A stretch of DNA of 64,000 nucleotides from UBA8389 sp035719105 (GTDB lineage Bacteria > Bacteroidota > Bacteroidia > Bacteroidales > UBA1402), in contig DASTGN010000004.1 of NCBI GenBank assembly GCA_035719105.1, forward strand, positions 372,001-436,000, given 5' to 3'. Positions 26,312 to 35,401 of the stretch are shown piece by piece (the first letter of the stretch is position 1; the number at the start of each line of letters is the position of its first letter). The translations under genes were made by a program, and so were the position numbers. Under the pieces are notes generated by a model. That model was not told the DNA's origin, searched no databases, and was given only the letters and a program-made list of their open reading frames with translations.

Positions 26312-27733
26312 ATGGAAACAACCCCATTGTTCACTGCCGAATCTTATCGTGTTGCCGACATTAAACTTGCCGATTTCGGTCGCAAGGAAATTGAGTTGGC
26401 CGAATTCGAAATGCCAGGTCTGATGGCCCTTCGTGCCAAGTATGGCCAGACAAAACCGCTGAAAGGCGCTCGCATCATGGGTTCTCTGCATATGACCATT
26501 CAAACCGCCGTATTGATAGAAACTTTGGTTGCTTTGGGTGCTGATGTTCGTTGGGTTAGCTGCAACATCTATTCCACTCAGGATCACGCCGCAGCAGCTG
26601 TTGCCGCCGCAGGAGTGCCCGTTTTTGCATGGAAGGGCGAAAGCTTGCAGGAATATTGGTGGTGCACGCTTCAGGCTTTGAATTTTCCTAATGGCCAAGG
26701 TCCCACGTTGATTGTGGACGATGGTGGCGATGCTACTTTGATGTGCCACCTGGGCTTCAAAGCTGAAAAAGATCCTTCTGTACTTAACAGCGTTGCCGGA
26801 ACAGAAGATGAAAAGTTGCTTCAGGAAATCTTAAAAGACCTATTGAAGGTGGACAAGAGCTTCTGGGCCAGTCGCGTTCCCGCCATTCAAGGTGTATCGG
26901 AAGAAACCACTACTGGTGTTCACCGCTTGTATCAAATGATGGAAGCAAAAGAACTGTTGTTCCCCGCATTCAACGTCAACGACTCAGTGACCAAGTCCAA
27001 ATTCGACAATCTGTATGGTTGCCGTGAATCATTGGCCGACGGCATCAAACGTGCAACTGACATCATGTTGGCCGGCAAGGTCGTTGTGGTTTGCGGTTAT
27101 GGAGATGTTGGAAAAGGTTGTGCACACTCCATGCGCAGCTATGGATCCCGCGTCATCGTGACCGAAATCGACCCGATCTGTGCATTGCAAGCTGCCATGG
27201 AAGGTTTCGAAGTGAAACCGGTTGAAGATACTTTGAGCGAAGGAAACATTTTCGTGACCACCACCGGGAACAAAGACATCATCCGCATTGATCACATGAA
27301 TAAGATGCTTGACAACGCCATTATTTGCAACATCGGCCACTTTGACAACGAAATTCAGGTTGATAAGTTGAAGAGCTATCCGGGTATTAAAGCACGAAAC
27401 ATCAAACCTCAGGTAGATCAATATTTCTTCCCCGAAGGCCATTCCATCATTTTGCTGGCAGACGGTCGCTTGGTAAACCTTGGTTGCGCAACCGGTCATC
27501 CATCTTTTGTAATGAGTAATTCCTTCACCAACCAAACGCTGGCACAAATTGAGCTCTGGACTAAGAAATACGAAGTGAATGTATACCGTTTGCCCAAATA
27601 CTTAGACGAAGAAGTCGCCCGTTTGCATTTGGAACGCATCGGTGTAAAACTCACTAAGCTGACCCCCGATCAGGCCGATTACATCGGCGTGAATGTAGAT
27701 GGCCCTTATAAAGCTGACCATTACAGATACTAA
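26312..27733 (+). CDS. ahcY: Adenosylhomocysteinase
   Basis: Hydrolyses S-adenosylhomocysteine to adenosine and homocysteine, with bound NAD. 473 residues, the longer bacterial form. Visible motifs: MGSLHMTIQTAVLIETL, the NAD-binding GYGDVGKGCAHSM, and the C-terminal HYRY typical of the family (DHYRY). rfbF begins 4 bases after its stop, so the polysaccharide locus may be partly transcribed from the ahcY promoter. Confidence 0.98.
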   Translation: METTPLFTAESYRVADIKLADFGRKEIELAEFEMPGLMALRAKYGQTKPLKGARIMGSLHMTIQTAVLIETLVALGADVRWVSCNIYSTQDHAAAAVAAAGVPVFAWKGESLQEYWWCTLQALNFPNGQGPTLIVDDGGDATLMCHLGFKAEKDPSVLNSVAGTEDEKLLQEILKDLLKVDKSFWASRVPAIQGVSEETTTGVHRLYQMMEAKELLFPAFNVNDSVTKSKFDNLYGCRESLADGIKRATDIMLAGKVVVVCGYGDVGKGCAHSMRSYGSRVIVTEIDPICALQAAMEGFEVKPVEDTLSEGNIFVTTTGNKDIIRIDHMNKMLDNAIICNIGHFDNEIQVDKLKSYPGIKARNIKPQVDQYFFPEGHSIILLADGRLVNLGCATGHPSFVMSNSFTNQTLAQIELWTKKYEVNVYRLPKYLDEEVARLHLERIGVKLTKLTPDQADYIGVNVDGPYKADHYRY

Positions 27734-27737
27734 CCGT

Positions 27738-28523
27738 ATGAAAACAGTAATTCTTTGCGGAGGATATGGGACTCGCATTCGCGAGGTGGCGGAGAATCTG
27801 CCAAAACCCATGATACCCGTCGGTGAATACCCCATTCTGTGGCACATCATGAAATATTATGCTCAATACGGGCATACCGATTTCGTCCTTTGTTTGGGTT
27901 ACAAAAGCGAAGTCATTAAGAATTACTTTTTGAATTACGGAACCAAACCAACAGACTTAACCTTGACCATCGGAGGTGAAATTCCTTCGATGGAAAGGGT
28001 CAAAACCAATGAAGATGGTTGGAAAATCGCATTGGCTGAAACAGGCCTTAATGCTTTAACCGGAGCGCGTGTAAAACGCATCAAAGACTACATTGGTGAA
28101 GACGAAAACTTTATGTTGACTTATGGGGATGGTGTAGGTGACGTTGATATCGACGCCTTGGTTCAATTCCATCTTGCTCATGGAAAAGTTGCTACGGTTA
28201 CGGGCGTACATCCTCCAGGCCGTTTCGGTGAACTCGAATATGATGATCAAACCAAACAAGCTAAGGGTTTTAATGAAAAGCCCCAAGTAAGTGGAGGTCG
28301 CATCAACGGAGGGTTTTTCGTACTGAACCGAGCAGTTTTTGATTACCTTTCAGACGATGAAAACCTCATTTTTGAACAAGAGCCCATTCGTAAACTCGTA
28401 GCAGATGGCCAGTTGCAAGTTTTTGAGCACGACGGCTTCTGGCAACCGATGGACACATCCCGTGAATACAATTTACTCAACGAAATTTATCAAAATAATA
28501 GTGCACCATGGGTGAAATGGTAA
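27738..28523 (+). CDS. rfbF: Glucose-1-phosphate cytidylyltransferase
   Basis: Makes CDP-glucose from CTP and glucose 1-phosphate, the first step to CDP-deoxyhexoses. 261 residues from ATG 27738; an earlier start at 27699 lies inside ahcY. The nucleotidyltransferase signature is ILCGGYGTRIREV, followed by LPKPMIPVGEYPILWHIMKYY, and YGDGVGDVD holds the metal-binding Asp. Overlaps rfbG by 16 bases. Confidence 0.95.
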   Translation: MKTVILCGGYGTRIREVAENLPKPMIPVGEYPILWHIMKYYAQYGHTDFVLCLGYKSEVIKNYFLNYGTKPTDLTLTIGGEIPSMERVKTNEDGWKIALAETGLNALTGARVKRIKDYIGEDENFMLTYGDGVGDVDIDALVQFHLAHGKVATVTGVHPPGRFGELEYDDQTKQAKGFNEKPQVSGGRINGGFFVLNRAVFDYLSDDENLIFEQEPIRKLVADGQLQVFEHDGFWQPMDTSREYNLLNEIYQNNSAPWVKW

Positions 28524-29641
28524 TTAATAATACGCTTTTCGGCGGTGTTTATGCGGGTAAAAAAGTCTTGGTAACGGGAAATACCGGATTTAAGGGCAGT
28601 TGGCTCAGCCTATGGCTGCTCGAAATGGGTGCTGAAGTCTATGGTTTATCCAACGGTGTACCTGATGAGACTTGTATGTTCAATCAACTGGGCATCGAAA
28701 AAAGAATTCATCATTTTTGGGCTGATGTTCGTGATGCCGCCAAAGTGCAGGAAATTATCCGAGAGGTACAACCTGAATTTATCTTTCACTTGGCTGCTCA
28801 GGCACTTGTATCGGTTTCTTACAATGCCCCGCTTGATACGATTTCCACCAATGTACTAGGTACAGCCAATGTATTGGAAGCCTTAAGGCTAGAGAACCCT
28901 GATTGCACAGCCGTCATCATAACTAGCGACAAATGCTACGATAATGTTGAATGGGTGTGGGGATATAAGGAAACCGATCACATGGGTGGAAGGGATATTT
29001 ATAGCGGCTCGAAAGGTGCTGCTGAAATCATATTCAAAAGCTATTTTCATTCTTTTTTTCAAAAAGAAACATGCAAGGTTCGTTTATGTACTGCCCGTGC
29101 TGGTAATGTCATCGGAGGTGGTGATTGGGCACTGGACCGCATTATACCCGATTGTATTCGCTCTTGGAGCAAAGGCCAGCCTGTCGAAATTCGCAGTCCA
29201 AAAGCAACTCGTCCATGGCAGCACGTATTAGAACCCCTCAGCGGCTATTTGACCCTCGGTCAAAAACTTTCTTTGGACAAGAGCCTGCATGGTCAGTCAT
29301 TTAACTTTGGACCTCAAGCTGAAAATAATCATACGGTGGTTGAACTGCTTTCTGCGGTTGGTACCATATTTGACATTCCCACTGGTGTTCAGCCCTTTAC
29401 CATCACCGGCAACATCCCGTTCCACGAAGCTGGCTTACTCAAACTAAATTGCGACAAGGCCTTGTTTTTCCTTAAATGGACTCCTACCCTGAACTATAAC
29501 GAATTGATTGACTTTACAGCTCAATGGTACAAAGCATGTACTCAATCAACTTCCGACATGTATGCTTTCACGATGAAGCAGTTGGAATCTTACCAGACCA
29601 AAGCCTCTGAACGAGCTCAAATCTGGACGCTCAACAATTAA
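28508..29641 (+). CDS. rfbG: CDP-glucose 4,6-dehydratase
   Basis: Converts CDP-glucose to CDP-4-keto-6-deoxyglucose. 377-residue extended SDR: VLVTGNTGFKGSWL binds NAD, TSDKCYDN carries the active-site Thr/Asp/Lys, and YSGSKGAAE the catalytic Tyr and Lys. The start codon may be 28508 or 28517, both within rfbF. Downstream, the usual rfbH (E1 dehydrase) is absent, so the fate of the ketosugar differs from the 3,6-dideoxyhexose route. Confidence 0.95.
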   Translation: MGEMVINNTLFGGVYAGKKVLVTGNTGFKGSWLSLWLLEMGAEVYGLSNGVPDETCMFNQLGIEKRIHHFWADVRDAAKVQEIIREVQPEFIFHLAAQALVSVSYNAPLDTISTNVLGTANVLEALRLENPDCTAVIITSDKCYDNVEWVWGYKETDHMGGRDIYSGSKGAAEIIFKSYFHSFFQKETCKVRLCTARAGNVIGGGDWALDRIIPDCIRSWSKGQPVEIRSPKATRPWQHVLEPLSGYLTLGQKLSLDKSLHGQSFNFGPQAENNHTVVELLSAVGTIFDIPTGVQPFTITGNIPFHEAGLLKLNCDKALFFLKWTPTLNYNELIDFTAQWYKACTQSTSDMYAFTMKQLESYQTKASERAQIWTLNN

Positions 29642-29652
29642 TATCTTGTCTC

Positions 29653-30078
29653 ATGGAAGGTGTCCTATTAACTCCGCTTAAACAAATTTATCATCCCAAA
29701 GGAGATGTTTTTCATGGTATGAAAAAATCGGATCCTGGTTTTACGTGTTTTGGTGAAGCCTATTTTTCTACAGTTTATCCTGGAGAGATTAAACCATGGA
29801 AAAAGCACCTTCGAATGACGTTGAACCTTGTCGTTCCTGTCGGAAAAATCCGATTTGTCATGCATGACGATCGTCCGGACAGCATGACGAATGGTCAAAG
29901 TTTATCCGTTGAAATCGGCCCTGATAACTATCAACGCTTAACCGTTTCACCTGGAATCTGGATGGCTTTTGAAGGGCTCGCCGACGGTTTGAACCTATTG
30001 CTGAATATGGCCGACATGGAGCACGACCCTGATGAAGTTGAGCGCGCAGAACTAGACAGATTTCAGTACGATTTTTAA
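29653..30078 (+). CDS. RmlC-like cupin, probable sugar-nucleotide 3,5-epimerase-family protein
   Basis: 141 residues, cupin fold related to dTDP-4-dehydrorhamnose 3,5-epimerase but shorter. Pattern: KGDVFHGMKKSDPGF, YFSTVYPGEIKPWKKH (the basic His/Lys segment found in RmlC), and VSPGIWMAFEGL. Placed after rfbFG, it may epimerise CDP-4-keto-6-deoxyglucose. The active-site His/Tyr set of true RmlC cannot be confirmed by eye, so isomerase or binding functions remain open. Confidence 0.75.
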   Translation: MEGVLLTPLKQIYHPKGDVFHGMKKSDPGFTCFGEAYFSTVYPGEIKPWKKHLRMTLNLVVPVGKIRFVMHDDRPDSMTNGQSLSVEIGPDNYQRLTVSPGIWMAFEGLADGLNLLLNMADMEHDPDEVERAELDRFQYDF

Positions 30079-30086
30079 TTGAGGCA

Positions 30087-31073
30087 ATGGAAAAACAAAA
30101 AATATTGATAACGGGGGCTAATGGTTATTTAGGCGCACAGTTTAGCCAGTTCTTGGCTAAGAAAGGCCATCTTGTTACAGCTCTTTGTTACCCTGAAGCA
30201 CCGAAAGATACCAATTGGTGTAACTTGATGGATGAAGTCATTGTTGGAAGTGTGGCTGAACAGACTACCATTGAAGTGCTAAAAGTTAAATCCTTTGATT
30301 CCATCATTCATTTGGTGTCCATGGATCACCATCAGTCTCAAGTGGTTTCGGCAGAAGAGGCTTTACGGGTAAATGTTCATCCAAGTTGGACCCTGTTGGA
30401 TACATTTTCGAAAAAAGGTTTAAAAACCTTTATTTTTTTCTCTACCATTCATGTCTATGGAAGTCTCCCAGCAGAGGTTATTCATGAAGATAGACCCTAT
30501 AATCCTGGAAATGTTTATGCATTGACCCACTCCATGTCTGAACTCGTTTGTGATTATTTTAACCGAACATCAGAGGTTAACTGCTTGACTGTTAGGCTTT
30601 CTAATAGTTATGGAACACCCGTTTTCCCTGAAAATAATTGCTGGTGGTTGGCTGTGAACGATTTGTGTCGCTCTGCCTATTTCAATAAATCAATCAAATT
30701 ACTTTCTGACGGCTCACCACAGCGCGATTTTATTCATGGAAGCGATGTTTGTAGAGCGGTGGAGGTTATAATAGACAAAGCTCCTAAAACGAATGGACAC
30801 AGCACTTACCAAATTTCTTCAGGTGAAACACGTACCTTATTGGAATTAGCGGGAATAGTCAAAGAAGTATATATGGAATTATATGGAAAAGAAATTCCGG
30901 TGACCACACCCACAGAGGAAATCGTAACTGATTTTTCACTTTTCTCTAAAAATCCACGTTATCAAATTGACCATTCTGCTCTTAAGAACTTTGGTTTTAA
31001 ACCTTTGTGTGACATAAAAGAAGGAATTCGTCAGCTTTTTCAATATTTTGATACGAACCAATATCATGCCTAA
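30087..31073 (+). CDS. NAD-dependent epimerase/reductase-like extended SDR with Tyr-xxx-His
   Basis: 328 residues. ITGANGYLG (8-16) binds the dinucleotide and FFSTIHVYG (117-125) holds Ser119/Thr120. The expected catalytic Tyr-xxx-Lys reads Tyr144-Ala-Leu-Thr-His148, so Lys is replaced by His; the codons TAT GCA TTG ACC CAC support this. PQRDFIHGSDV is the usual sugar-binding stretch. In context it likely acts on the CDP-linked 4-keto sugar as a reductase or epimerase, if active. Its 3' end overlaps the next GT gene by 8 bases. Confidence 0.82.
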   Translation: MEKQKILITGANGYLGAQFSQFLAKKGHLVTALCYPEAPKDTNWCNLMDEVIVGSVAEQTTIEVLKVKSFDSIIHLVSMDHHQSQVVSAEEALRVNVHPSWTLLDTFSKKGLKTFIFFSTIHVYGSLPAEVIHEDRPYNPGNVYALTHSMSELVCDYFNRTSEVNCLTVRLSNSYGTPVFPENNCWWLAVNDLCRSAYFNKSIKLLSDGSPQRDFIHGSDVCRAVEVIIDKAPKTNGHSTYQISSGETRTLLELAGIVKEVYMELYGKEIPVTTPTEEIVTDFSLFSKNPRYQIDHSALKNFGFKPLCDIKEGIRQLFQYFDTNQYHA

Positions 31074-32052
31074 ATTCAGTGTCATTGTTCCCGTTTACAA
31101 TCGACCGGATGAAATAACCGAGTTGCTTGAAAGCCTATGCTTTCAGTCGAATAAGGATTTCGAAGTCCTTATCCTCGAAGACAATTCTCCAAATAAATGC
31201 GATAAGGTGGTCGAGTCTTTCAAAGATCGCTTGGATGTTCGTTATTTCTTTATTCCAGGTACAGACAGGAGTTATCGCCGCAATTATGGTATGGAGCAGG
31301 CCAAAGGGGAATACTTTATCCTGTATGACTCCGATTGTGTGATTCCATCGGGTTATTTTGATGCTGTAGAAGCAGGATTGAATGCCGAACCTGCCGATTG
31401 TTTCGGTGGACCGGACAATGCCGACGACAGTTTCACGGATTTGCAAAAAGCAGTGAATTATTCGATGACTTCGTTCTTTACAACGGGAGGAATCCGTGGC
31501 GGAGCCAAACAAATGGAGAAATACAATCCTCGTTCGTTCAACATGGGTATTTCCAGAAAAGCTTTTGAAGTGACTAAAGGATTTCGTTCCATGATTGGCG
31601 AAGACATCGATTTCAGCCTTCGTGTCCGTGAAAACGGAATGGAAACCAAATTATATAGAGATGCATTCGTTTATCACAAACGGAGGGTGAGCCTTCGTCG
31701 CTTTTACCTGCAGGTCAATACCTTTGGGAAATCGCGCATTGTGTTGACCAATGCCCACCCTGGTTCCTTAAAGCTGGTGCACACCTTACCCGTTTTTTTT
31801 GTTCTGGGGCATGTTTTGCTTTTGATCTTCGCCATTTTTAGGAGCCCCTTATGGCTACTTTTGATTGTCTTTTATGCAATGCTTCTTTTTATTGATTCAT
31901 GGATAAAAAATAAGCGTTTAAAAATTGCGTTATTATCTATCGCATCAGCCTACACACAACTTTGTGGTTATGGCATGGGTTTCCTCAATGAACTTTTTAC
32001 CAGAAGAGCTTCCAGAAAACTGAAAGATCAAGAATCTATTTATCAACCCTAA
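31066..32052 (+). CDS. Family 2 glycosyltransferase with C-terminal membrane segments
   Basis: 328 residues from ATG 31066. GT-A fold: SVIVPVYNRPDEI, LILEDNSP, and the metal-binding DSD at 88-90, with GEDIDFSLRV as the acceptor-side acidic motif. Residues ~230-275 hold two hydrophobic helices, so it is probably membrane-attached at the cytoplasmic face, adding a sugar to a lipid-linked glycan. Donor and acceptor cannot be assigned; the adjacent CDP-sugar genes make that sugar a plausible donor. Confidence 0.88.
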   Translation: MPKFSVIVPVYNRPDEITELLESLCFQSNKDFEVLILEDNSPNKCDKVVESFKDRLDVRYFFIPGTDRSYRRNYGMEQAKGEYFILYDSDCVIPSGYFDAVEAGLNAEPADCFGGPDNADDSFTDLQKAVNYSMTSFFTTGGIRGGAKQMEKYNPRSFNMGISRKAFEVTKGFRSMIGEDIDFSLRVRENGMETKLYRDAFVYHKRRVSLRRFYLQVNTFGKSRIVLTNAHPGSLKLVHTLPVFFVLGHVLLLIFAIFRSPLWLLLIVFYAMLLFIDSWIKNKRLKIALLSIASAYTQLCGYGMGFLNELFTRRASRKLKDQESIYQP

Positions 32053-32063
32053 TTCCAAAAACA

Positions 32064-34520
32064 ATGTTTAAGCATTTGGATTTCAAAAATGACATTTTGC
32101 CCTATTTGGTGGCTATTTTGACCTTTTATGCCATTTCTGTCCTTTACTGTTCTCCAGTGTTGGAAGGGAAGCAGCTGTTTCAAATGGACACTCGAAAGGG
32201 AGCTGGTATGGGGCAAGATATCAATCAGTTTCAAAAAGAAACAGGCGAGAGATCGTTGTGGTCAGGAACTATGTTTGGCGGGATGCCAACCTATCAGATG
32301 GCACCTGCCTATAAAGCCTTTCCATTAATTAAGGTTAAGAGCTTTTTTGAGGGTTATTTGCCGGCTCCTGCAGCACACATTTTCCTGTATATGACAGGAT
32401 TCTTTCTGCTAATGTGCGCTTTTGGAATCAGTCCATGGATTGGAATCATAGGAGCGATAACCTTTGGTTTTTCTTCTTATTTCATCATTATCATAGCGGC
32501 AGGTCATATTTGGAAAGTTTGGGCTCTGGGTTTGATACCACCAACTTTTGCGGGTATGGTTTGGGCTTATCGAGGTAAATATCTGAAGGGGGCATCTGTT
32601 TTTGCCTTGTTTTTTGCCTTGCAGTTATTGGCTAATCACATTCAAATGACCTACTATTTCTTTGTCTTTGCTGGTCTTCCCTTTGTGGTTTATGAATTGA
32701 TTGAAGCTATAAAAACCAAAAAATACCTTCATTTCTCGAAAGCCAGCGGGGCTTTATTGCTTGGGGTTGTGCTGGCGGTTGGAATTAATGCTACCAACTT
32801 GTTTTTTACAGCGGAATACAGCAAGGAAACCATACGTGGGAAGTCTGAACTAACCTCCAATGCCAGTGACAAGACTTCCGGCCTTGATAAAAGTTATGCA
32901 ACCGATTGGAGTTATGGCAAAGGTGAAACTTTTTCGCTTTTAGTCCCTGATGTTAAAGGAGGCGGAAACGCTGCCATTGGAGACAACAAGGAATATTTGA
33001 AGAATGTCGATCCACAAATGAAGCAGAACATTGCTCAGAGCGACCGTTATTGGGGTGATCAACCCTTTACCGCAGGCCCTGTATATGTTGGTGCATTTGT
33101 CCTTTTCCTATTTATTTTCGGCCTTTTCATTGTCAAAAATGGCGTGAAATGGGCATTACTCTTTGCCACCATCATTTCCATTCTTTTGGCATGGGGCAAA
33201 AACTGGATGCCATTGACAGATTTGTTCCTGGATTATTTCCCGATGTACAACAAGTTCAGAACGGTTTCATCCATTCTTGTTGTTGCGGAATTGTGCATTC
33301 CGATACTTGCCATGTTGGCTTTAGCCGAAATTGTCAAAAACCCTGAAGTTTTGAAACAGAAGGCGAAAGAATTGTGGATTAGCTTTGGTTTGACGGGAGG
33401 ATTGGCTATGTTGTTTTGGATTTTACCAAAATTGTTCTTTGTTTTCTTTAGCCAAAAAGAGCTTGCTCAATTTGATGAATATGCCAGACAGGGTGCTGAT
33501 GCCGGATCTCAGGTCAAAGTTTATATGGACGCCCTAGAATCTGCACGTATAGCTATACTTCGATCGGATGCTCTACGTTCATTCTTCATTATAGTGTTGG
33601 GTGTTGGTAGCTTGTTGTTATTTCAGAAGAGCAAGATTAAAAAGAATCTGTTGGTCGGTTTTGTTCTGGTATTGGTGTTGGCCGACCTTTGGGCAGTGGA
33701 TAAACGTTATTTGAATGACGACAACTTTGTGCCCAAAAGGGAAACCAAAGTGGCTTGGCAAATGACCGAAGCAGACAAACTCATTTTACAGGACAAAGAC
33801 CTTGGTTACCGTGTTATCAACTTGACTGTTAGCCCATTCCAGGACGCAAGCACGTCTTATTACCATCGATCGGTTGGGGGTTACCATGCAGCCAAACTGC
33901 GTCGTTATCAAGATGTTATTGACCATTACTTTACGTCAAATCTGAATATGCCCATTTTGAATATGCTGAATACTCGGTATATCATTGTTCCTGATGCTAA
34001 TAAACAGCCCGTTGTTCAACGGAATCCTGAAGCTTTGGGTGCTGCCTGGTTTGTCGATAGTTACAAGGTCGTAGGTAATCCAGATGAAGAAATAGCAGCC
34101 ATTGGTCGTTTTAATCCGGCTCAAGAATTAATCGTCGATAAACGTTTTGAAGATCAGTTGGCAGGTAAAGCTTTTGCCAAAGATACCGCATCTAGAATTG
34201 CCTTGGTAGCCTATGTTCCCAATCATTTAACGTATAATACGAAGTCGACCAAAGATCAGTTGGCGGTATTCTCTGAAATTTATTATGCAGATGGTTGGCA
34301 AGCAACATTGGATGGTAAAGAAGTACCTCACTTCCGTTGCAATTACATTCTTCGTGCTATGGTGGTGCCTTCAGGAAATCATACCATTGAATTCCGTTTC
34401 CAACCAAAATCCTTCAACCAGTTCGAGAATGCCTCTATGATTGCGCTGGCAGGCTTGATTCTTTTCTTGTTGGTGGCTTTTGGCCTCGATTTTGTAAAAA
34501 TCGGCAAGAATAAAGAATAG
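32064..34520 (+). CDS. YfhO-family polytopic membrane protein
   Basis: 818 residues with about 11-13 hydrophobic segments, most in the N-terminal two thirds, and a soluble C-terminal domain (~600-790) before a last helix near 795. Matches the YfhO family, GT-C-like membrane proteins implicated in glycosylation of surface polymers (e.g. lipoteichoic acid in Gram-positives). The segment QMDTRKGAGMGQD between the first helices is part of a conserved loop. Ends tail to tail with a minus-strand GT gene 20 bases away. Confidence 0.85.
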   Translation: MFKHLDFKNDILPYLVAILTFYAISVLYCSPVLEGKQLFQMDTRKGAGMGQDINQFQKETGERSLWSGTMFGGMPTYQMAPAYKAFPLIKVKSFFEGYLPAPAAHIFLYMTGFFLLMCAFGISPWIGIIGAITFGFSSYFIIIIAAGHIWKVWALGLIPPTFAGMVWAYRGKYLKGASVFALFFALQLLANHIQMTYYFFVFAGLPFVVYELIEAIKTKKYLHFSKASGALLLGVVLAVGINATNLFFTAEYSKETIRGKSELTSNASDKTSGLDKSYATDWSYGKGETFSLLVPDVKGGGNAAIGDNKEYLKNVDPQMKQNIAQSDRYWGDQPFTAGPVYVGAFVLFLFIFGLFIVKNGVKWALLFATIISILLAWGKNWMPLTDLFLDYFPMYNKFRTVSSILVVAELCIPILAMLALAEIVKNPEVLKQKAKELWISFGLTGGLAMLFWILPKLFFVFFSQKELAQFDEYARQGADAGSQVKVYMDALESARIAILRSDALRSFFIIVLGVGSLLLFQKSKIKKNLLVGFVLVLVLADLWAVDKRYLNDDNFVPKRETKVAWQMTEADKLILQDKDLGYRVINLTVSPFQDASTSYYHRSVGGYHAAKLRRYQDVIDHYFTSNLNMPILNMLNTRYIIVPDANKQPVVQRNPEALGAAWFVDSYKVVGNPDEEIAAIGRFNPAQELIVDKRFEDQLAGKAFAKDTASRIALVAYVPNHLTYNTKSTKDQLAVFSEIYYADGWQATLDGKEVPHFRCNYILRAMVVPSGNHTIEFRFQPKSFNQFENASMIALAGLILFLLVAFGLDFVKIGKNKE

Positions 34521-34539
34521 GGATAGAATTCTGAATGAA

Positions 34540-35388
34540 TTACGATCTCAATTTCCTTTTTATAAAAGGAAACATAAGTCGTTGAATGATTTTTCCAACA
34601 AACTTTGGGGCAAACTTCTCAAGTTTAACCCTTAGTCTCAATGCAGAAAACTCTTTGGTATATCGGTAAGATAGGAACTTATCGTATCTGGTAATGGTTT
34701 CGAGTAAACTTCGAGTCACCTCTTTCTTGGTCTTTTTGGACCAAGTACCGTTCGGGCTTACTCGGTAAACGGACATCAAATCTTTTAGTTTTGCAATAAA
34801 TCCATATTGTCCCAGCGCTAACCCCAACATCCAATCAGCTGTATTGATGTCAAAGATCTCAGGTTTGAGCTTGTCAATTTCCGATTTACGAAAAACACAG
34901 GCAGAAAGGTTTCCCAATAAATTACCATAGGCCATCATTTGGGCATTTATGTATTGGTAATCTTCTTTAAAGGTCCATTTTTGGTGGCTGAATCGAGACT
35001 GACTTTCGTAATAAACAATCATCCGATTCATCGACATGACGCATTCCCTGTGCTTGTCTAAAAAGTCCACATGTTTTTGAATTCGATATGGATCAACCCA
35101 ATAGTCATCACCTTCCATAACGGCAACATAATCGCCATCACAAGCAGCAAAAGCCCGTTTGTAATTCTTAAAAATACCCAAGTTTGCTTCTTTGGGTAGA
35201 TAAACAAACCGAAAAGGAGAATTTGCTTCAAACGAACGAATGATGTCCAAAGTCGTATCCGTTGAAGCATCATCAGCCACTATGACCGAAATCTCCCCAT
35301 CGAAACGTTGCATCATTATGCTTTCAATCGCCTCGGAGATGTACTGTTCCTGATTATAGGAAGCCAAAATGATAGCTACTTTTTTCAT
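34540..35388 (-). CDS. Family 2 glycosyltransferase
   Basis: 282 residues, GT-A fold: VAIILASYNQEQYI, VIVADDASTD, and EGDDYWVDPYR with the metal-binding DD. Resembles enzymes that add hexoses in O-antigen or capsule synthesis. Soluble, with a basic C-terminus (IKRKLRS). Starts 13 bases downstream of the methyltransferase gene, forming a two-gene minus-strand unit. Donor unknown. Confidence 0.9.
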   Translation of the reverse strand: MKKVAIILASYNQEQYISEAIESIMMQRFDGEISVIVADDASTDTTLDIIRSFEANSPFRFVYLPKEANLGIFKNYKRAFAACDGDYVAVMEGDDYWVDPYRIQKHVDFLDKHRECVMSMNRMIVYYESQSRFSHQKWTFKEDYQYINAQMMAYGNLLGNLSACVFRKSEIDKLKPEIFDINTADWMLGLALGQYGFIAKLKDLMSVYRVSPNGTWSKKTKKEVTRSLLETITRYDKFLSYRYTKEFSALRLRVKLEKFAPKFVGKIIQRLMFPFIKRKLRS

Positions 35389-35401
35389 TCAGAAGGATGC
35401 T

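Noticed and set aside
27029..27547. 172-residue minus-strand ORF inside ahcY
   Set aside because: Opposite-strand shadow of a well-conserved gene; no RBS or neighbour supports it.
29653..30078. True dTDP-4-dehydrorhamnose 3,5-epimerase (rmlC)
   Set aside because: Too short (141 residues) and lies in a CDP-sugar module without rmlA, rmlB or rmlD.
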